From Streptomyces sp. NRRL S-455 (GTDB lineage Bacteria > Actinomycetota > Actinomycetes > Streptomycetales > Streptomycetaceae): 64,000 nt of DNA. Location of the stretch: contig NZ_JOCT01000002.1 of the NCBI RefSeq assembly GCF_000717875.1, forward strand, positions 62,001-126,000, read 5' to 3'. This document shows positions 32,495-40,897 of this stretch, in pieces (within the stretch, counting starts at the first letter, position 1; the number at the start of each line of letters is the position of its first letter). The notes beneath the pieces were generated by a model. The model worked only from the letters and a program-made list of their open reading frames with translations, made no database searches and had not been told where the DNA came from. The position numbers and the translations under genes are program-made.

Positions 32495-33740
32495 CGCCGG
32501 GTGGGTCGACCCGCTCGGCGGCGTGCCGCTGCTGAGCGCACAGCGCATCACCGCGGGCGAACGCTGGATCTTCTCGGCCGGGTTCAACGTGGACGCGGCC
32601 CTGACCAGCACCGGGCGGATCGACAGCGAGCTGGACGACCTGCGGCGGCTCGCCGGGGCGGGCGCGCGGGTGGCCGTGCTGTCCCACCAGGGCAGCCACC
32701 ACAACGACACCGCGACCGCGCTGGACCACGTCGCCGGCCATCTCTCGCGGCGCTTGGGCCGACAGGTGCGCTACGTCCCCGAGAACGCCTCGGACGCGGC
32801 GGTGCGGGCAGCCGAGGCGCTGGCGCCCGGTGAGATCGCCGTTTTCGGCAACACCCGTCACCACGCCGGGGAGGAACGGGGCGATCCCGAACTGGCCCGA
32901 AGATTCGCGCTGCTGGGCGACATGGTCGCCGTGGGCGGCTTCTCCAAGGCGCACCGCGCTCATGCCTCCAACACCGGTGTGCTGCGTCTGCTGCCGGGCC
33001 ATGCCGCACGGAGCCTGGTGACGGAGGTCCGGCTCCTCGCGCCCTGGGCGAGACCGGAGGAGGGGGTGTTCCGCGCGGCCGTGCTCGGCGGGCGCAAACC
33101 CGAGAAGACCCTGGTCGGCCTGGTCCACGCGATGCGCACCTTCGACCTGGTGGTGCCGGGCGGCATGGTGCTCAACACAGTGCTGCGCGCTCTGGGCCAC
33201 GACCTCGGCTCCTCCGAACTGGGCAGCAAGCCCGACGTCTGCCTGGAGGCCGTACGCGGTGTGCTGGACGCACCGGCGAAGGCGCGGCTGCACGTGCCCC
33301 GGACGGTGTGGGTGGCGCCGGTGGACGGACGGCGGCTCGTGGGCGAGGCCCGGCCCGTCGCCGTCGCCGACGGAGTGCCGACGGGGCACGCCGTCGTGGA
33401 CTTCGAACTGGAGCCGTGGGCAGTCGAGTTGCTGGCCGGCGCCGGCTCCGCCGTGCTGGCCGGGACACCGTCCCGGTACCTCGACGGACAGGTCAGGTCC
33501 GCGAACGCCGTCCTGTCCGCGCTGTCGCGCACGCCCGGGCCGGCGCTGCTGCTCGGCGGCGACACGGTGGCCGAACTCCCCTGGCGGGGCGCGGTGTCGA
33601 CGGGCGGCGGGTCGGCGCTGCAACTGCTCGCTACCGGTACCTGCGCGGTGCTGGACGCGCTGCGCGACAACGCCCGCCGCGCGAGGGGCGAGGGCCGCGA
33701 CCCCGCCGACGACAACGTCATGGATGGAGTGAGCACATGA
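32484..33740 (+). CDS. Phosphoglycerate-kinase homologue, proposed phosphonolactate kinase
   Basis: 418 residues from ATG 32484, overlapping the ArgC-like stop by 11 bases. PGK landmarks are present but drifted: FSAGFNVDAALTSTGRIDSE (for RVDFNVPL, then the catalytic-region Arg), AVLSHQGSH (for MSHLGRP), AVFGNTRHHAGEERGDPE (for LLENTRFHPGEE), FSKAHRAHASNTG (GTAHRAHAS), AVLGGRKPEKTLV (GGAKVxDK), and GGDTVAELPW then VSTGGGSALQLL. These keep the ATP and triose-phosphate sites. 3-Phosphonolactate is the C-P counterpart of 3-phosphoglycerate with one fewer oxygen. The enzyme would phosphorylate its carboxylate, feeding the ArgC-like reductase. A second PGK inside a biosynthetic cluster is unusual. 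Confidence 0.8.
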   Translation: MASDAGWVDPLGGVPLLSAQRITAGERWIFSAGFNVDAALTSTGRIDSELDDLRRLAGAGARVAVLSHQGSHHNDTATALDHVAGHLSRRLGRQVRYVPENASDAAVRAAEALAPGEIAVFGNTRHHAGEERGDPELARRFALLGDMVAVGGFSKAHRAHASNTGVLRLLPGHAARSLVTEVRLLAPWARPEEGVFRAAVLGGRKPEKTLVGLVHAMRTFDLVVPGGMVLNTVLRALGHDLGSSELGSKPDVCLEAVRGVLDAPAKARLHVPRTVWVAPVDGRRLVGEARPVAVADGVPTGHAVVDFELEPWAVELLAGAGSAVLAGTPSRYLDGQVRSANAVLSALSRTPGPALLLGGDTVAELPWRGAVSTGGGSALQLLATGTCAVLDALRDNARRARGEGRDPADDNVMDGVST

Positions 33741-34858
33741 AGGTGGACCTCGATGTCCCCACCCACGTGGAGTTCGGCCGCGGTGAGCTGGACCGGGCCG
33801 GGAGGCATGCTACGGCGCTCGGCACGCACGCGCTCGTGGTCACCGGGCGGAGCGCGGCACGGTCCCACGGCTATCTGGACCGGGTCGTGACGTCCCTGGA
33901 GTCCGCGGGGGTGCGCGCCACGGTCTTCGACCGGGTGTCGGCCAACCCGAGGTCCGACGAGGTGGACGAGGCGACCGCGCAAGCCCGCGCGCAGGGCTGC
34001 GACCTCGTCGTCGGCCTCGGTGGCGGCAGTGCCCTGGACGCGGCCAAGGGGGTGAGCGTCACCGCGCCCACCGGCGGCAGCGTGCGGGACCTCATCGGTG
34101 TGACTCTGGGCCCGCAGGCGCCCAGGCTGCCGCTGCTGGCCGTTCCGACGACGGCGGGCAGCGGCTCGGAGGTCACCAAGGGGGCGATCATCACGGACAC
34201 GGTGCGCAACTTCCGCTCCGGCATCCGCGGTGACGCCGTCTTCCCGCGCACGGCCATCGTCGACCCCGACCTGATCGCGTCGGTGCCGCGCGCGATCATG
34301 GCGGAGACCGTCTTCGACTCGTTCGCCCATGCCGTCGAGGGCTGCGTCGCGGCCCGCGCGGACGAGGCGAGCCGGTCCCGGGCGCACCAGGCCATCGAGC
34401 TGATCGCCGCGCATCTGCCGGCCGTGCTGAAGGGCGAGGACTCTCCCGAGTCCCGCGAGGCGCTGTGCCGGGCGTCCCTGCTGGGAGGCGTGAACGTCGC
34501 CAACGTCAGCACCTGCCTTCCGCACCGGCTGCAGCAGGCCATGGGCTCCCTGCCAGGGGTGGACCTCTCGCACGGCCGGGGCCTGGCGGTGCTGTACCCC
34601 AGCTGGCTGCGGCACACCGCGCCCCTGGTGCCGGACGAGTTCGCCGCGGTCGCCGAGCTGCTGGGCGGCGACACTGTCCACGACGCGGTGGGCGGGCTCT
34701 TGGCCTCGGCGGGCCTAGCGGCCCGGCTGCGGGACTGCGGGGTGGCCAAAGACGACCTGGACCGGCTGGTCGAGGGCGTGACGGGCAATCTCGACAACGA
34801 CCCGGCGGGCCAGGTGAACCGCGAGTATCTGTTCACCCTGTACGCCGAGTCGTTCTGA
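33737..34858 (+). CDS. Iron-containing (type III) alcohol dehydrogenase
   Basis: 373 residues, ATG 33737 in an ATGA overlap with the PGK-like gene. Fe-ADH family: NAD site LVVGLGGGSALDAAKG, VPTTAGSGSEVTKGA, and metal ligands Asp/His in the FDSFAHAVEG segment and His in LPHRLQQAMGS and SHGRGLAVLYP. FomC/PhpC of other phosphonate pathways, which reduce phosphonoacetaldehyde, belong to this family. Here it would reduce 2-hydroxy-3-phosphonopropanal to 2,3-dihydroxypropylphosphonate. Last gene of the rightward operon, followed by a bidirectional hairpin. Confidence 0.85.
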   Translation: MKVDLDVPTHVEFGRGELDRAGRHATALGTHALVVTGRSAARSHGYLDRVVTSLESAGVRATVFDRVSANPRSDEVDEATAQARAQGCDLVVGLGGGSALDAAKGVSVTAPTGGSVRDLIGVTLGPQAPRLPLLAVPTTAGSGSEVTKGAIITDTVRNFRSGIRGDAVFPRTAIVDPDLIASVPRAIMAETVFDSFAHAVEGCVAARADEASRSRAHQAIELIAAHLPAVLKGEDSPESREALCRASLLGGVNVANVSTCLPHRLQQAMGSLPGVDLSHGRGLAVLYPSWLRHTAPLVPDEFAAVAELLGGDTVHDAVGGLLASAGLAARLRDCGVAKDDLDRLVEGVTGNLDNDPAGQVNREYLFTLYAESF

Positions 34859-34880
34859 CGGACACGCCGGACGTCGCTGC

Positions 34881-34901
34881 GGGCGCCCTCAGCGGGCGCC
34901 C
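34881..34901. terminator. Bidirectional hairpin between convergent genes
   Basis: Two copies of the self-complementary GGGCGCCC (34881-34888 and 34894-34901) with a five-base loop form an eight-base-pair all-GC stem. It lies 22 bases after the stop of the Fe-dehydrogenase gene and runs into the last codons of the convergent DUF402 gene. No T run follows, as is usual in Streptomyces. Likely terminator for the rightward biosynthetic operon. Confidence 0.6.
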
Positions 34902-35497
34902 ACCGAGGTGCCGTCCTGGAGGGCCACGGCGGCGGGAGGACCCCAGTCGGCCGGTGCCCGCCAATCACGCCACTGCTCCCACCAGCACGCGCCACGCTCG
35001 ACGAGGTCCACGACCGAGGCGGCCGCCGCACGCACGGCGGCTGCCTCTTCGGCGGCGAAGCCGCCCGCACGCACCCGCTCCTCGAAGTGCTCGACGTCCT
35101 TCCACCGGTACGGCGAGCCGTCGCCGGGGATGATCAGATCCAACTCGTGGTCCAGCGTGTCGAATCCGCGCTCCGTACGGACCAGGGGCGCCTGGAAGTT
35201 GACGTACCACTCCGACAGGACCCCATCCGCCCAACGGCCCCACACGGAGTAGCCGTCCCCCGGGCGCTGCAGTTGCAGGACGCCACTGGACTGCCACACG
35301 TGCTCGAACTCGGTCCAGGGGTGCAGCCCCCATCGGAAGTCGCCGCCCCCGAAGGTGAGCGGCGTGCCCTGGGCCAGGTACACGGCGAGCGCCCGTTCGT
35401 CGTCACTCGCGACCCGCACCGGGTACACCAGCCATTCGCGGCCGTCCAGGATCTCGCGCCGGACGATGACCTCACCCCTACGGAACCGTGACCTCAT
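34889..35497 (-). CDS. DUF402 family protein
   Basis: 202 residues from ATG 35497; TTG 35506 (LAVM) is an alternative start. The DUF402 domain is evident from EWLVYPVRVASDDERALAVY, YSVWGRWADGVLSEWYVNF and RTERGFDTLDHELDLIIP, then the helical end WKDVEHFEERV. Relatives such as staphylococcal Ntdp hydrolyse nucleoside di- and triphosphates with divalent metals through Tyr, Asp and Glu in these stretches. Most actinobacterial members are untested. Convergent with the last phosphonate gene and probably not part of the pathway. Confidence 0.75.
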   Translation of the reverse strand: MRSRFRRGEVIVRREILDGREWLVYPVRVASDDERALAVYLAQGTPLTFGGGDFRWGLHPWTEFEHVWQSSGVLQLQRPGDGYSVWGRWADGVLSEWYVNFQAPLVRTERGFDTLDHELDLIIPGDGSPYRWKDVEHFEERVRAGGFAAEEAAAVRAAAASVVDLVERGACWWEQWRDWRAPADWGPPAAVALQDGTSVGAR

Positions 35498-35577
35498 GAC
35501 GGCCAACCCTAGTAGGGCTCCGTCAGGTCTGTCTCGCGGTCCTGTTCGGGGGCATGTTGGAGGTGTCCACGCGCATG

Positions 35578-35805
35578 ACGTGAACCGTGCTCAGGCGAAG
35601 GGTGACTGCTGTCTGCGGGGGCTGATGCTGGACGGGCGCCGTAAGTCAGCAGGCCCTGGGCGAGCGGGCCGGCTGCCAGGTCGCGGTGAGCGTGCACGCG
35701 GTCTGCGGTGGCGGTTGTTCGTGCCCGAGGAGTGGGCGCACGATGTGCCACGACGGCAGGAGACCGGGACAGCGCCAGAGGTCGGGCACCGGGAGAGGCG
35801 AGGCG
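35578..35805 (+). mobile_element. Remnant of an IS701-family transposase
   Basis: The plus-strand frame reads NRAQAKGDCCLRGLMLDGRR then KSAGP, a clear match to the N-terminal YxRGLLLDGRRKSxEPM of IS701-type transposases. After an apparent deletion it continues in WRLFVPEEWAHDVPRRQETG then TAPEVGHRE, the VPEEW...RRRxAGIPxxVGHREKW region. Everything between (about 100 residues, with the first catalytic Asp) and everything after is gone. The element marks the right side of the phosphonate region, opposite the IS5 scraps at 4678-4992. The rest of the 35498-35967 gap holds no gene I can support. Confidence 0.65.
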
Positions 35806-35967
35806 TCGAACCTCACGGTGGCACCAGGCACGTCGGCCGGACCTCCGGATACAGGGAGGGAATCCCCCACTCGGGACGATCTTGGTGATATACGCTGCGC
35901 CTGACTTGTTCGAACAGTTCGTCGAATCCGTGTCAACCGATTCGTCCTGCCCGGGGGGGGCAATCCC

Positions 35968-38118
35968 ATGACTTCGCAGTCCCGCGCGGTGCTCGGCATC
36001 GCGCTCGTTCCCGTCTTCGCTCTGGCGGCCGCCGACCCGGCCGCCGCCCACAGCACCGCCACAGCCACTGGCACCGCCACCACTGCCGACACCGCTGTGT
36101 CCGCCGCCGAAACGCGTGCCCCGGGCCCGTGGGGCACCCGCGCCCTCCACGCCGCGGCCCCCGACCCCGCTTCCGCCTCGGGCGGGCTGAACGCCCTGGT
36201 GTCGGCCGGCGACGGCGCCCTCGTCTCCCTTACCGGCGACGGGCGTTCCACCCGGATCCGGCCCGCCGGCAGCACCCGCTGGCTCGCCCCGCAGACCTGG
36301 CCGGACGCCGGCGGATACAGCACCGAGTTGGTCTCGCTCGGCGACGGCTCGGTGCGCCTGGCCTGGCGGGCCGAACGCGCCGACGACCACGGCAACCACT
36401 GGCTGAAGGTCGCCACCCTCACGCCCGGCGCGCTCGCCTTCTCCGAGCCCGAATACGTCGCCCCGGTCCCCGAGAAGGGCTACCACCACCTGGCGGCCTC
36501 CCCCGACGGCCGGTTGGTCGCCGTGTGGTCGGCCTCCGGTGTCGTGAGGGCCACCGAGAAGACCGGTCCGCAGGCCGCGTGGACCGCTCCGGCCGACCTC
36601 AACGAGCAGCCGCCGTCCGGCAGCCGCGACATCGCCGATATGGACCTCGCCGTCGCCAAGGACGGCACCGCCCTGCTGGTGTGGCAGTGGCAGGCGAGCA
36701 ACGCCGTCGTCGCCCTGGAGAAGACCCCCGGCGCATCCGCCTGGAGAGCCGTCCAGGGCCTTCCGGTCCCGCACAAGGATCTCGCACGTCCAAGGGTGTT
36801 CGCCGATCCGCAGGGCGGTTTCGACGTCTTCTACGACGACCTCGCGCACCTCATGCACTCCCGCCGAACCGCCGGCGCGACGCAGTGGAGCACCCCGCGG
36901 TCCGCCGACAGCCATGGCAGCACGTACGGGATGACAGCGCCCGTCTACCTGCCCAACGGCGACCTCTTCGTGGCCGGCGGGCCCACCGCCCCCTGGTACG
37001 CGGTGCGTTCGGCGGCCACCGGTCTCTGGCTGCCGTACTCCCAGCGCTTCTCCACCCATCAGAAGGTGCGTCATGTAGCCGCGGCCGCCACCTCGGGCGG
37101 CACCGTCACGGTGACGTGGCGGGAGGGCTACTCGTACGAGGAGTACACGATGGCCGCCGTCTTCAAGGGCGGCACCTGGTCCACCCCGCGCCGGCTGAGC
37201 GAGAAGAGTGCCCAGTTCACCGGGGCGCCGCAGGTGGCCGCCGACGCGCTCGGCCGGCCCGTCGTGCTGTGGGAGGAGTACCTGCGGAGCGAGACGAACA
37301 GCACCGTCCTGGACGGCGTGTACCACTCCACCACCACCGGCCGCGCGCTGCCCAAGTGGCGTGACTACACGGACGACGGCAAGGCCGACCTGTTCGGCCG
37401 GGGCAGCGCCGGGCTCAAGGTGTACGCGGGTGACGCGACGAAGCTGACCGCGGGGCAGCGCGCGAGCGGCTGGCCGACGGGCACCCTCGTACTGCCCTTC
37501 GGCGACCTCGACGGCGACCGCTGCAACGACGTGTTCGTCCGCTCCCCGAAGGGCGAGGCCCGCATCCACCCGACGATCTGCGGCGGCGGGCTGCCCGACC
37601 AGCAGTCGTTCTCCACGAAGGTCTCCACGGACTGGAGCGCGTACAACGCGATCCTCTCCCCCGGCGACGTGACGGGCGACGGCAGGGCCGACCTGCTGAC
37701 CCGGTCCGCCTCGACCGGGAAGCTGTACGTGTACGCGAACAACGGCGCGGGCGGCTTCAAGGCCCGAGCGCTCGCCGGGCCCGGCTTCGGCGGCTACAAG
37801 AGGCTGATCGCCGCCGGTGACCTCAACGGCGACGGCACCAACGACCTGCTGGCCATCGACGCATCGAACGAGCTGTGGCGGTACAACGGAACCGGCACCG
37901 GCACCTTCACACCGCGGTCACTGGTCTTCAAAGACTGGGGCACCTCCTACAAGGACATCGTCGCAGGACTCGACCTGACCGGCGACGGCCGCGTCGACCT
38001 GTTCTCACTCGACAACAACGGCCGAGCCTGGCTGAACAAGGGCAACGGCAACGGAGGCTTCGACAACCGATCCCAAACCGGCAAAGCCACCGACTGGTCA
38101 GACATCCGCATCTCCTGA
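35968..38118 (+). CDS. Exported protein with C-terminal VCBS/FG-GAP repeats
   Basis: 716 residues. ATG 35968 follows a run of eight G (35953-35960) that can serve as the ribosome site. Signal peptide TSQSRAVLGIALVPVFALAA then AHS. Residues about 60-460 form a propeller-like region with repeated Asp/Gly turns and WxxP motifs (SAWRAVQGLPV, TQWSTPRSAD, GTWSTPRRLSE). From about 465, five FG-GAP/VCBS calcium-binding units follow: DYTDDGKADLF, DLDGDRCNDVF, DVTGDGRADLL, DLNGDGTNDLL and DLTGDGRVDLF. Secreted Streptomyces proteins of this class are common, with unclear roles in adhesion or sugar binding. Confidence 0.85.
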   Translation: MTSQSRAVLGIALVPVFALAAADPAAAHSTATATGTATTADTAVSAAETRAPGPWGTRALHAAAPDPASASGGLNALVSAGDGALVSLTGDGRSTRIRPAGSTRWLAPQTWPDAGGYSTELVSLGDGSVRLAWRAERADDHGNHWLKVATLTPGALAFSEPEYVAPVPEKGYHHLAASPDGRLVAVWSASGVVRATEKTGPQAAWTAPADLNEQPPSGSRDIADMDLAVAKDGTALLVWQWQASNAVVALEKTPGASAWRAVQGLPVPHKDLARPRVFADPQGGFDVFYDDLAHLMHSRRTAGATQWSTPRSADSHGSTYGMTAPVYLPNGDLFVAGGPTAPWYAVRSAATGLWLPYSQRFSTHQKVRHVAAAATSGGTVTVTWREGYSYEEYTMAAVFKGGTWSTPRRLSEKSAQFTGAPQVAADALGRPVVLWEEYLRSETNSTVLDGVYHSTTTGRALPKWRDYTDDGKADLFGRGSAGLKVYAGDATKLTAGQRASGWPTGTLVLPFGDLDGDRCNDVFVRSPKGEARIHPTICGGGLPDQQSFSTKVSTDWSAYNAILSPGDVTGDGRADLLTRSASTGKLYVYANNGAGGFKARALAGPGFGGYKRLIAAGDLNGDGTNDLLAIDASNELWRYNGTGTGTFTPRSLVFKDWGTSYKDIVAGLDLTGDGRVDLFSLDNNGRAWLNKGNGNGGFDNRSQTGKATDWSDIRIS

Positions 38119-38126
38119 CCACACAC

Positions 38127-38738
38127 CTAGCCAGCCCGGAAAGCAGAGAACCCGGAAAACAGGCCCGTCTCCACATTCCCGCCCCCGCCACACGGTAACC
38201 GGACCGCCCACCCGCCCCGCCGCCCTCGCCAAGAGCTGGGGTACCCGGCTAACGAGCGGTCGGGGCGCCGGCACGTGGCGGGGGCATCGGGCAGCAGCGC
38301 CCAGGCGTGTGTGCCGTGCTGCGTGCGGTGCACTCCGGACCGCTGGGACAGTGCGTCGACCAGCCGGATGCCCCGGCCGCCCTCAGCCAGACCGTTCTCC
38401 TCGGAACCCGTGGGGCTCCGCCACACTCCGGTGTCGACGACCTCGATCCACAGGTGTGACATGCAGCGGGCGAGTCGCAGGGTGACGTCCTGAGCCCCGC
38501 TGTGGCGGACGCTGTTGGTGACGAACTCCGACACGACGACGCCCGCCGCCTCGGCCGTTTCCTCCCCGAGGTGCCATGCCGCCAGTCGGTCCCGGGCGAA
38601 CGCCCTGGCTCTGGCAACCGCACATGTCTCGGCGGGCAGCGTGCAGCTCGCCGACGCCGTGGGGTTCTTGGGCACCGGCATCGAGTGAAACGCCGTCGGT
38701 TCTCCGTACCGGCGCGGTACAGGGTGAGGAACGGACAT
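38127..38738 (-). CDS. Anti-sigma-type ATP-binding protein (HATPase_c_2)
   Basis: 203 residues, ATG 38738 (GTG 38741 also possible). Residues about 30-145 are a histidine-kinase-like ATPase of the RsbW/SpoIIAB type: VVSEFVTNSVRHSG (N-box), IEVVDTGVWRSP (G1) and GGRGIRLVDALSQRSG (G2). Such single-domain proteins bind sigma factors or anti-sigma antagonists. After ALLPDAP, where the family normally ends, a 50-residue Arg/Gly/Ser-rich tail runs on to a stop nine bases from the VCBS gene's stop. The tail may reflect loss of the original stop. Streptomyces carries dozens of such genes. Confidence 0.75.
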   Translation of the reverse strand: MSVPHPVPRRYGEPTAFHSMPVPKNPTASASCTLPAETCAVARARAFARDRLAAWHLGEETAEAAGVVVSEFVTNSVRHSGAQDVTLRLARCMSHLWIEVVDTGVWRSPTGSEENGLAEGGRGIRLVDALSQRSGVHRTQHGTHAWALLPDAPATCRRPDRSLAGYPSSWRGRRGGWAVRLPCGGGGNVETGLFSGFSAFRAG

Positions 38739-38786
38739 CACTGCTCAGCTCTTTTCGTGGAGGAAATCGATGACTTCGGGACTCTC

Positions 38787-39431
38787 TCAGCCGACGACGA
38801 CGGCTTCGAGCCTGCGCGGGCCGTGCACGCCTTCCACCCGGTCGAGTTCGATGTCACTGGTGGCCGACGGCCCCGAGATGAAGGTCAGAGGACAGGTCGG
38901 ACGCAGCGCGGCCAGCGCCTCCGGCACGGACGCCACGACCTGTCGGGCCCGTACGACACACACATGGACATCGGGCACCAGCGTCAGGGCACGCCGGCCC
39001 TGACCGGGGCCGCCGTCCAGGACGAGGGTTCCGGTCGTGGCGATGGCGGCGGCCGCGGTCGTCACCACCGCCGCGGCCCGGTCCAGTTCGGCGACCGGGA
39101 GCCGGGGCACGTCGGTCAGTACCCGGTCGGGGTCCAGCGCGGAGCGCCACGCGGGCGGGAAGCCACGGGGTACCACGACGGAACCGGCGCCGAGGCCGGC
39201 CACCAACCGCGCTACGCAAGAGGCGACCTCCTGCGTGGATACCAGGTGCACCGACGCCCCGTACTCGGCCAGTCGTCCGGCGAGCAGTTCCACGGCCGCC
39301 GCCGACCCGGTCGGTGGTGCGCCGCCTCGGGAGTACTGGCGGGGGACGGGGACATCCTGCGGGTGCTCGCTCGCCGGCACGTCGGCCAGGGCACGCCGGA
39401 TCCGGCCCAGTACCTCGGTTCGCGCGTTCAT
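38787..39431 (-). CDS. lutC: LutC-like LUD-domain protein, lactate utilisation
   Basis: 214 residues, ATG 39431. Starts MNARTEVLGRIRRAL, as in LutC, and has the LUD-domain core TTAAAAIATTGTLVLDGGPG, then RRALTLVPDVHVCVV and FISGPSATSDIELDRVEGVHG, the family's end motif. LutC is the third part of the LutABC complex that oxidises L-lactate to pyruvate. The order lldP-lutA-lutB-lutC on one strand, with overlaps or short gaps, fits one operon under the GntR regulator at 43667. Confidence 0.9.
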   Translation of the reverse strand: MNARTEVLGRIRRALADVPASEHPQDVPVPRQYSRGGAPPTGSAAAVELLAGRLAEYGASVHLVSTQEVASCVARLVAGLGAGSVVVPRGFPPAWRSALDPDRVLTDVPRLPVAELDRAAAVVTTAAAAIATTGTLVLDGGPGQGRRALTLVPDVHVCVVRARQVVASVPEALAALRPTCPLTFISGPSATSDIELDRVEGVHGPRRLEAVVVG

Positions 39432-39451
39432 CTCCGCCTCCTTCCGGCGTG

Positions 39452-40897
39452 TCATCGGTGCGTCCGCTTCCACCAGGCGCTGAAGGTCTCCGCGGGAGGT
39501 ACGGGGGCGTCGCGGGTGTCGGTCCACCGGGACAGCGGGCCGGGCAGCCGGCCCAGTCGGCCGTGCCGGGCCACCAGCCGTGCGGCCACGGCTCCTGCAC
39601 GCTGCGCGGCCGTCAGCCGGGCCGTCCGGGAGAGCACCCAGCGTGCGGCCGCCATCGTCAGGCGCTCCGGCTTCGGCAGGAGCCGCCCGCGCCCGTCCTC
39701 GACGATCCGGGCCCGAAGGTGCACCAGTACCTCCGGGATGTTGATCTTGACAGGGCAGACCTCGTAGCACGCCCCGCACAGCGACGACGCGTACGGCAGG
39801 GCACGGTCCACCTCCGAGTCCGTTCCCCGCAGTTGGGGGCTGAGGACGGCGCCGATCGGGCCGGGGTAGACCGATCCGTAGGCGTGTCCGCCCACCCGCT
39901 CGTACACAGGGCACACGTTCAGGCAGGCGGAGCAGCGGATGCAGTTGAGTACCTGCCTGCCGACCGGGTCGGAGAGCGCGTCGCTGCGGCCTCCGTCGAC
40001 GAGCACCAAGTGGAAGGCGCCGGGCCCGTCGTCGGCCGTCGTGCCGGTCCAGGTGGAGGTGTAGGGGTTCATCCGCTCCCCGGTGGAGGAGCGGGGCAAC
40101 AGCTGCAGGAAGACCTCGAGGTCCTGCCAGGTGGGTACGACCTTCTCGATCCCGGCCACCGAGATGAGCGTCTCGGGAAGCGTCAGGCACATCCGCCCGT
40201 TCCCCTCGGACTCCACCACGACCGCCGTCCCGGTCTCGGCGACCAGGAAGTTGACACCCGAGACGGCGACCTTGGCCCGCAGGAACTTCTCCCGCAGATG
40301 ACGTCTCGCGGCCTCGGCCAGACGCCGCGGATCGTCATCCAGGTCGGCCGGTGCCGCAGTGCCGTACGCGCCCATCGAGCGCAGAAAGATCTCTCGGATC
40401 TCCGCCCGGTTGCGGTGGATGGCGGGGACCAGGATGTGCGAGGGGTGGTCCTGGCCGAGTTGCACGATCAACTCGGCGAGATCGGTCTCGTACGCGTCGA
40501 TGCCGGCGTCCGCCAGTGCCTCGTTGAGCCCGATCTCCTGGGTGACCATGGACTTGACTTTGACGACCTCGCGTTCGCCGGTGTCCTGCACCAGGCCGAC
40601 GACGATGCGGCGTGCCTCCTCGGCGTCGCGCGCCCAGTGCACCTTGCCGCCCGCCTCGGTCACCTTCTCCTCCAACTGCAGCAGGTACCGGTCCAGATGG
40701 CGCAGGGTGCGTTCCTTGACCGCGCGGCCTGCCTCCCGCAAGTGCTCCCAGTCGTTCTGCTCGCCGACGGCTGCCGCGCGCCGGTTGCGGATGGTGCCGG
40801 TGGCCCGGGCCAGATTGCCGCGCAGCTGGGAGTCGCGCAGGGCGCTCGCCGCCGCCGCGGGGAACGCCGGCATCCCCAGGAACGTCGCGTCGTTCAC
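39452..40897 (-). CDS. lutB: LutB-like iron-sulfur protein of lactate oxidation
   Basis: 481 residues from GTG 40897, overlapping lutA's stop (GTGA). N-terminal LUD domain (VAVSGVNFLVAETGTAVVVE) followed by two 4Fe-4S sites: CIRCSACLNVCP and CGACYEVCP. C-terminal tail after NIPEVLVHLRARIVEDG is the usual LutB extension. Works with LutA and LutC at the membrane face to pass electrons from L-lactate to the respiratory chain. Confidence 0.92.
   Translation of the reverse strand: MNDATFLGMPAFPAAAASALRDSQLRGNLARATGTIRNRRAAAVGEQNDWEHLREAGRAVKERTLRHLDRYLLQLEEKVTEAGGKVHWARDAEEARRIVVGLVQDTGEREVVKVKSMVTQEIGLNEALADAGIDAYETDLAELIVQLGQDHPSHILVPAIHRNRAEIREIFLRSMGAYGTAAPADLDDDPRRLAEAARRHLREKFLRAKVAVSGVNFLVAETGTAVVVESEGNGRMCLTLPETLISVAGIEKVVPTWQDLEVFLQLLPRSSTGERMNPYTSTWTGTTADDGPGAFHLVLVDGGRSDALSDPVGRQVLNCIRCSACLNVCPVYERVGGHAYGSVYPGPIGAVLSPQLRGTDSEVDRALPYASSLCGACYEVCPVKINIPEVLVHLRARIVEDGRGRLLPKPERLTMAAARWVLSRTARLTAAQRAGAVAARLVARHGRLGRLPGPLSRWTDTRDAPVPPAETFSAWWKRTHR

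Noticed and set aside
35953..35960. Run of eight G before the VCBS gene as a phase-variable switch
   Set aside because: It is in the leader where it can serve as the ribosome site; no second case or frame effect supports switching.
37365..38118. Repeated calcium-binding units of the VCBS protein as a CRISPR-like or tandem repeat array
   Set aside because: They are diverged protein repeats without identical DNA spacing; no CRISPR array is seen anywhere in the window.
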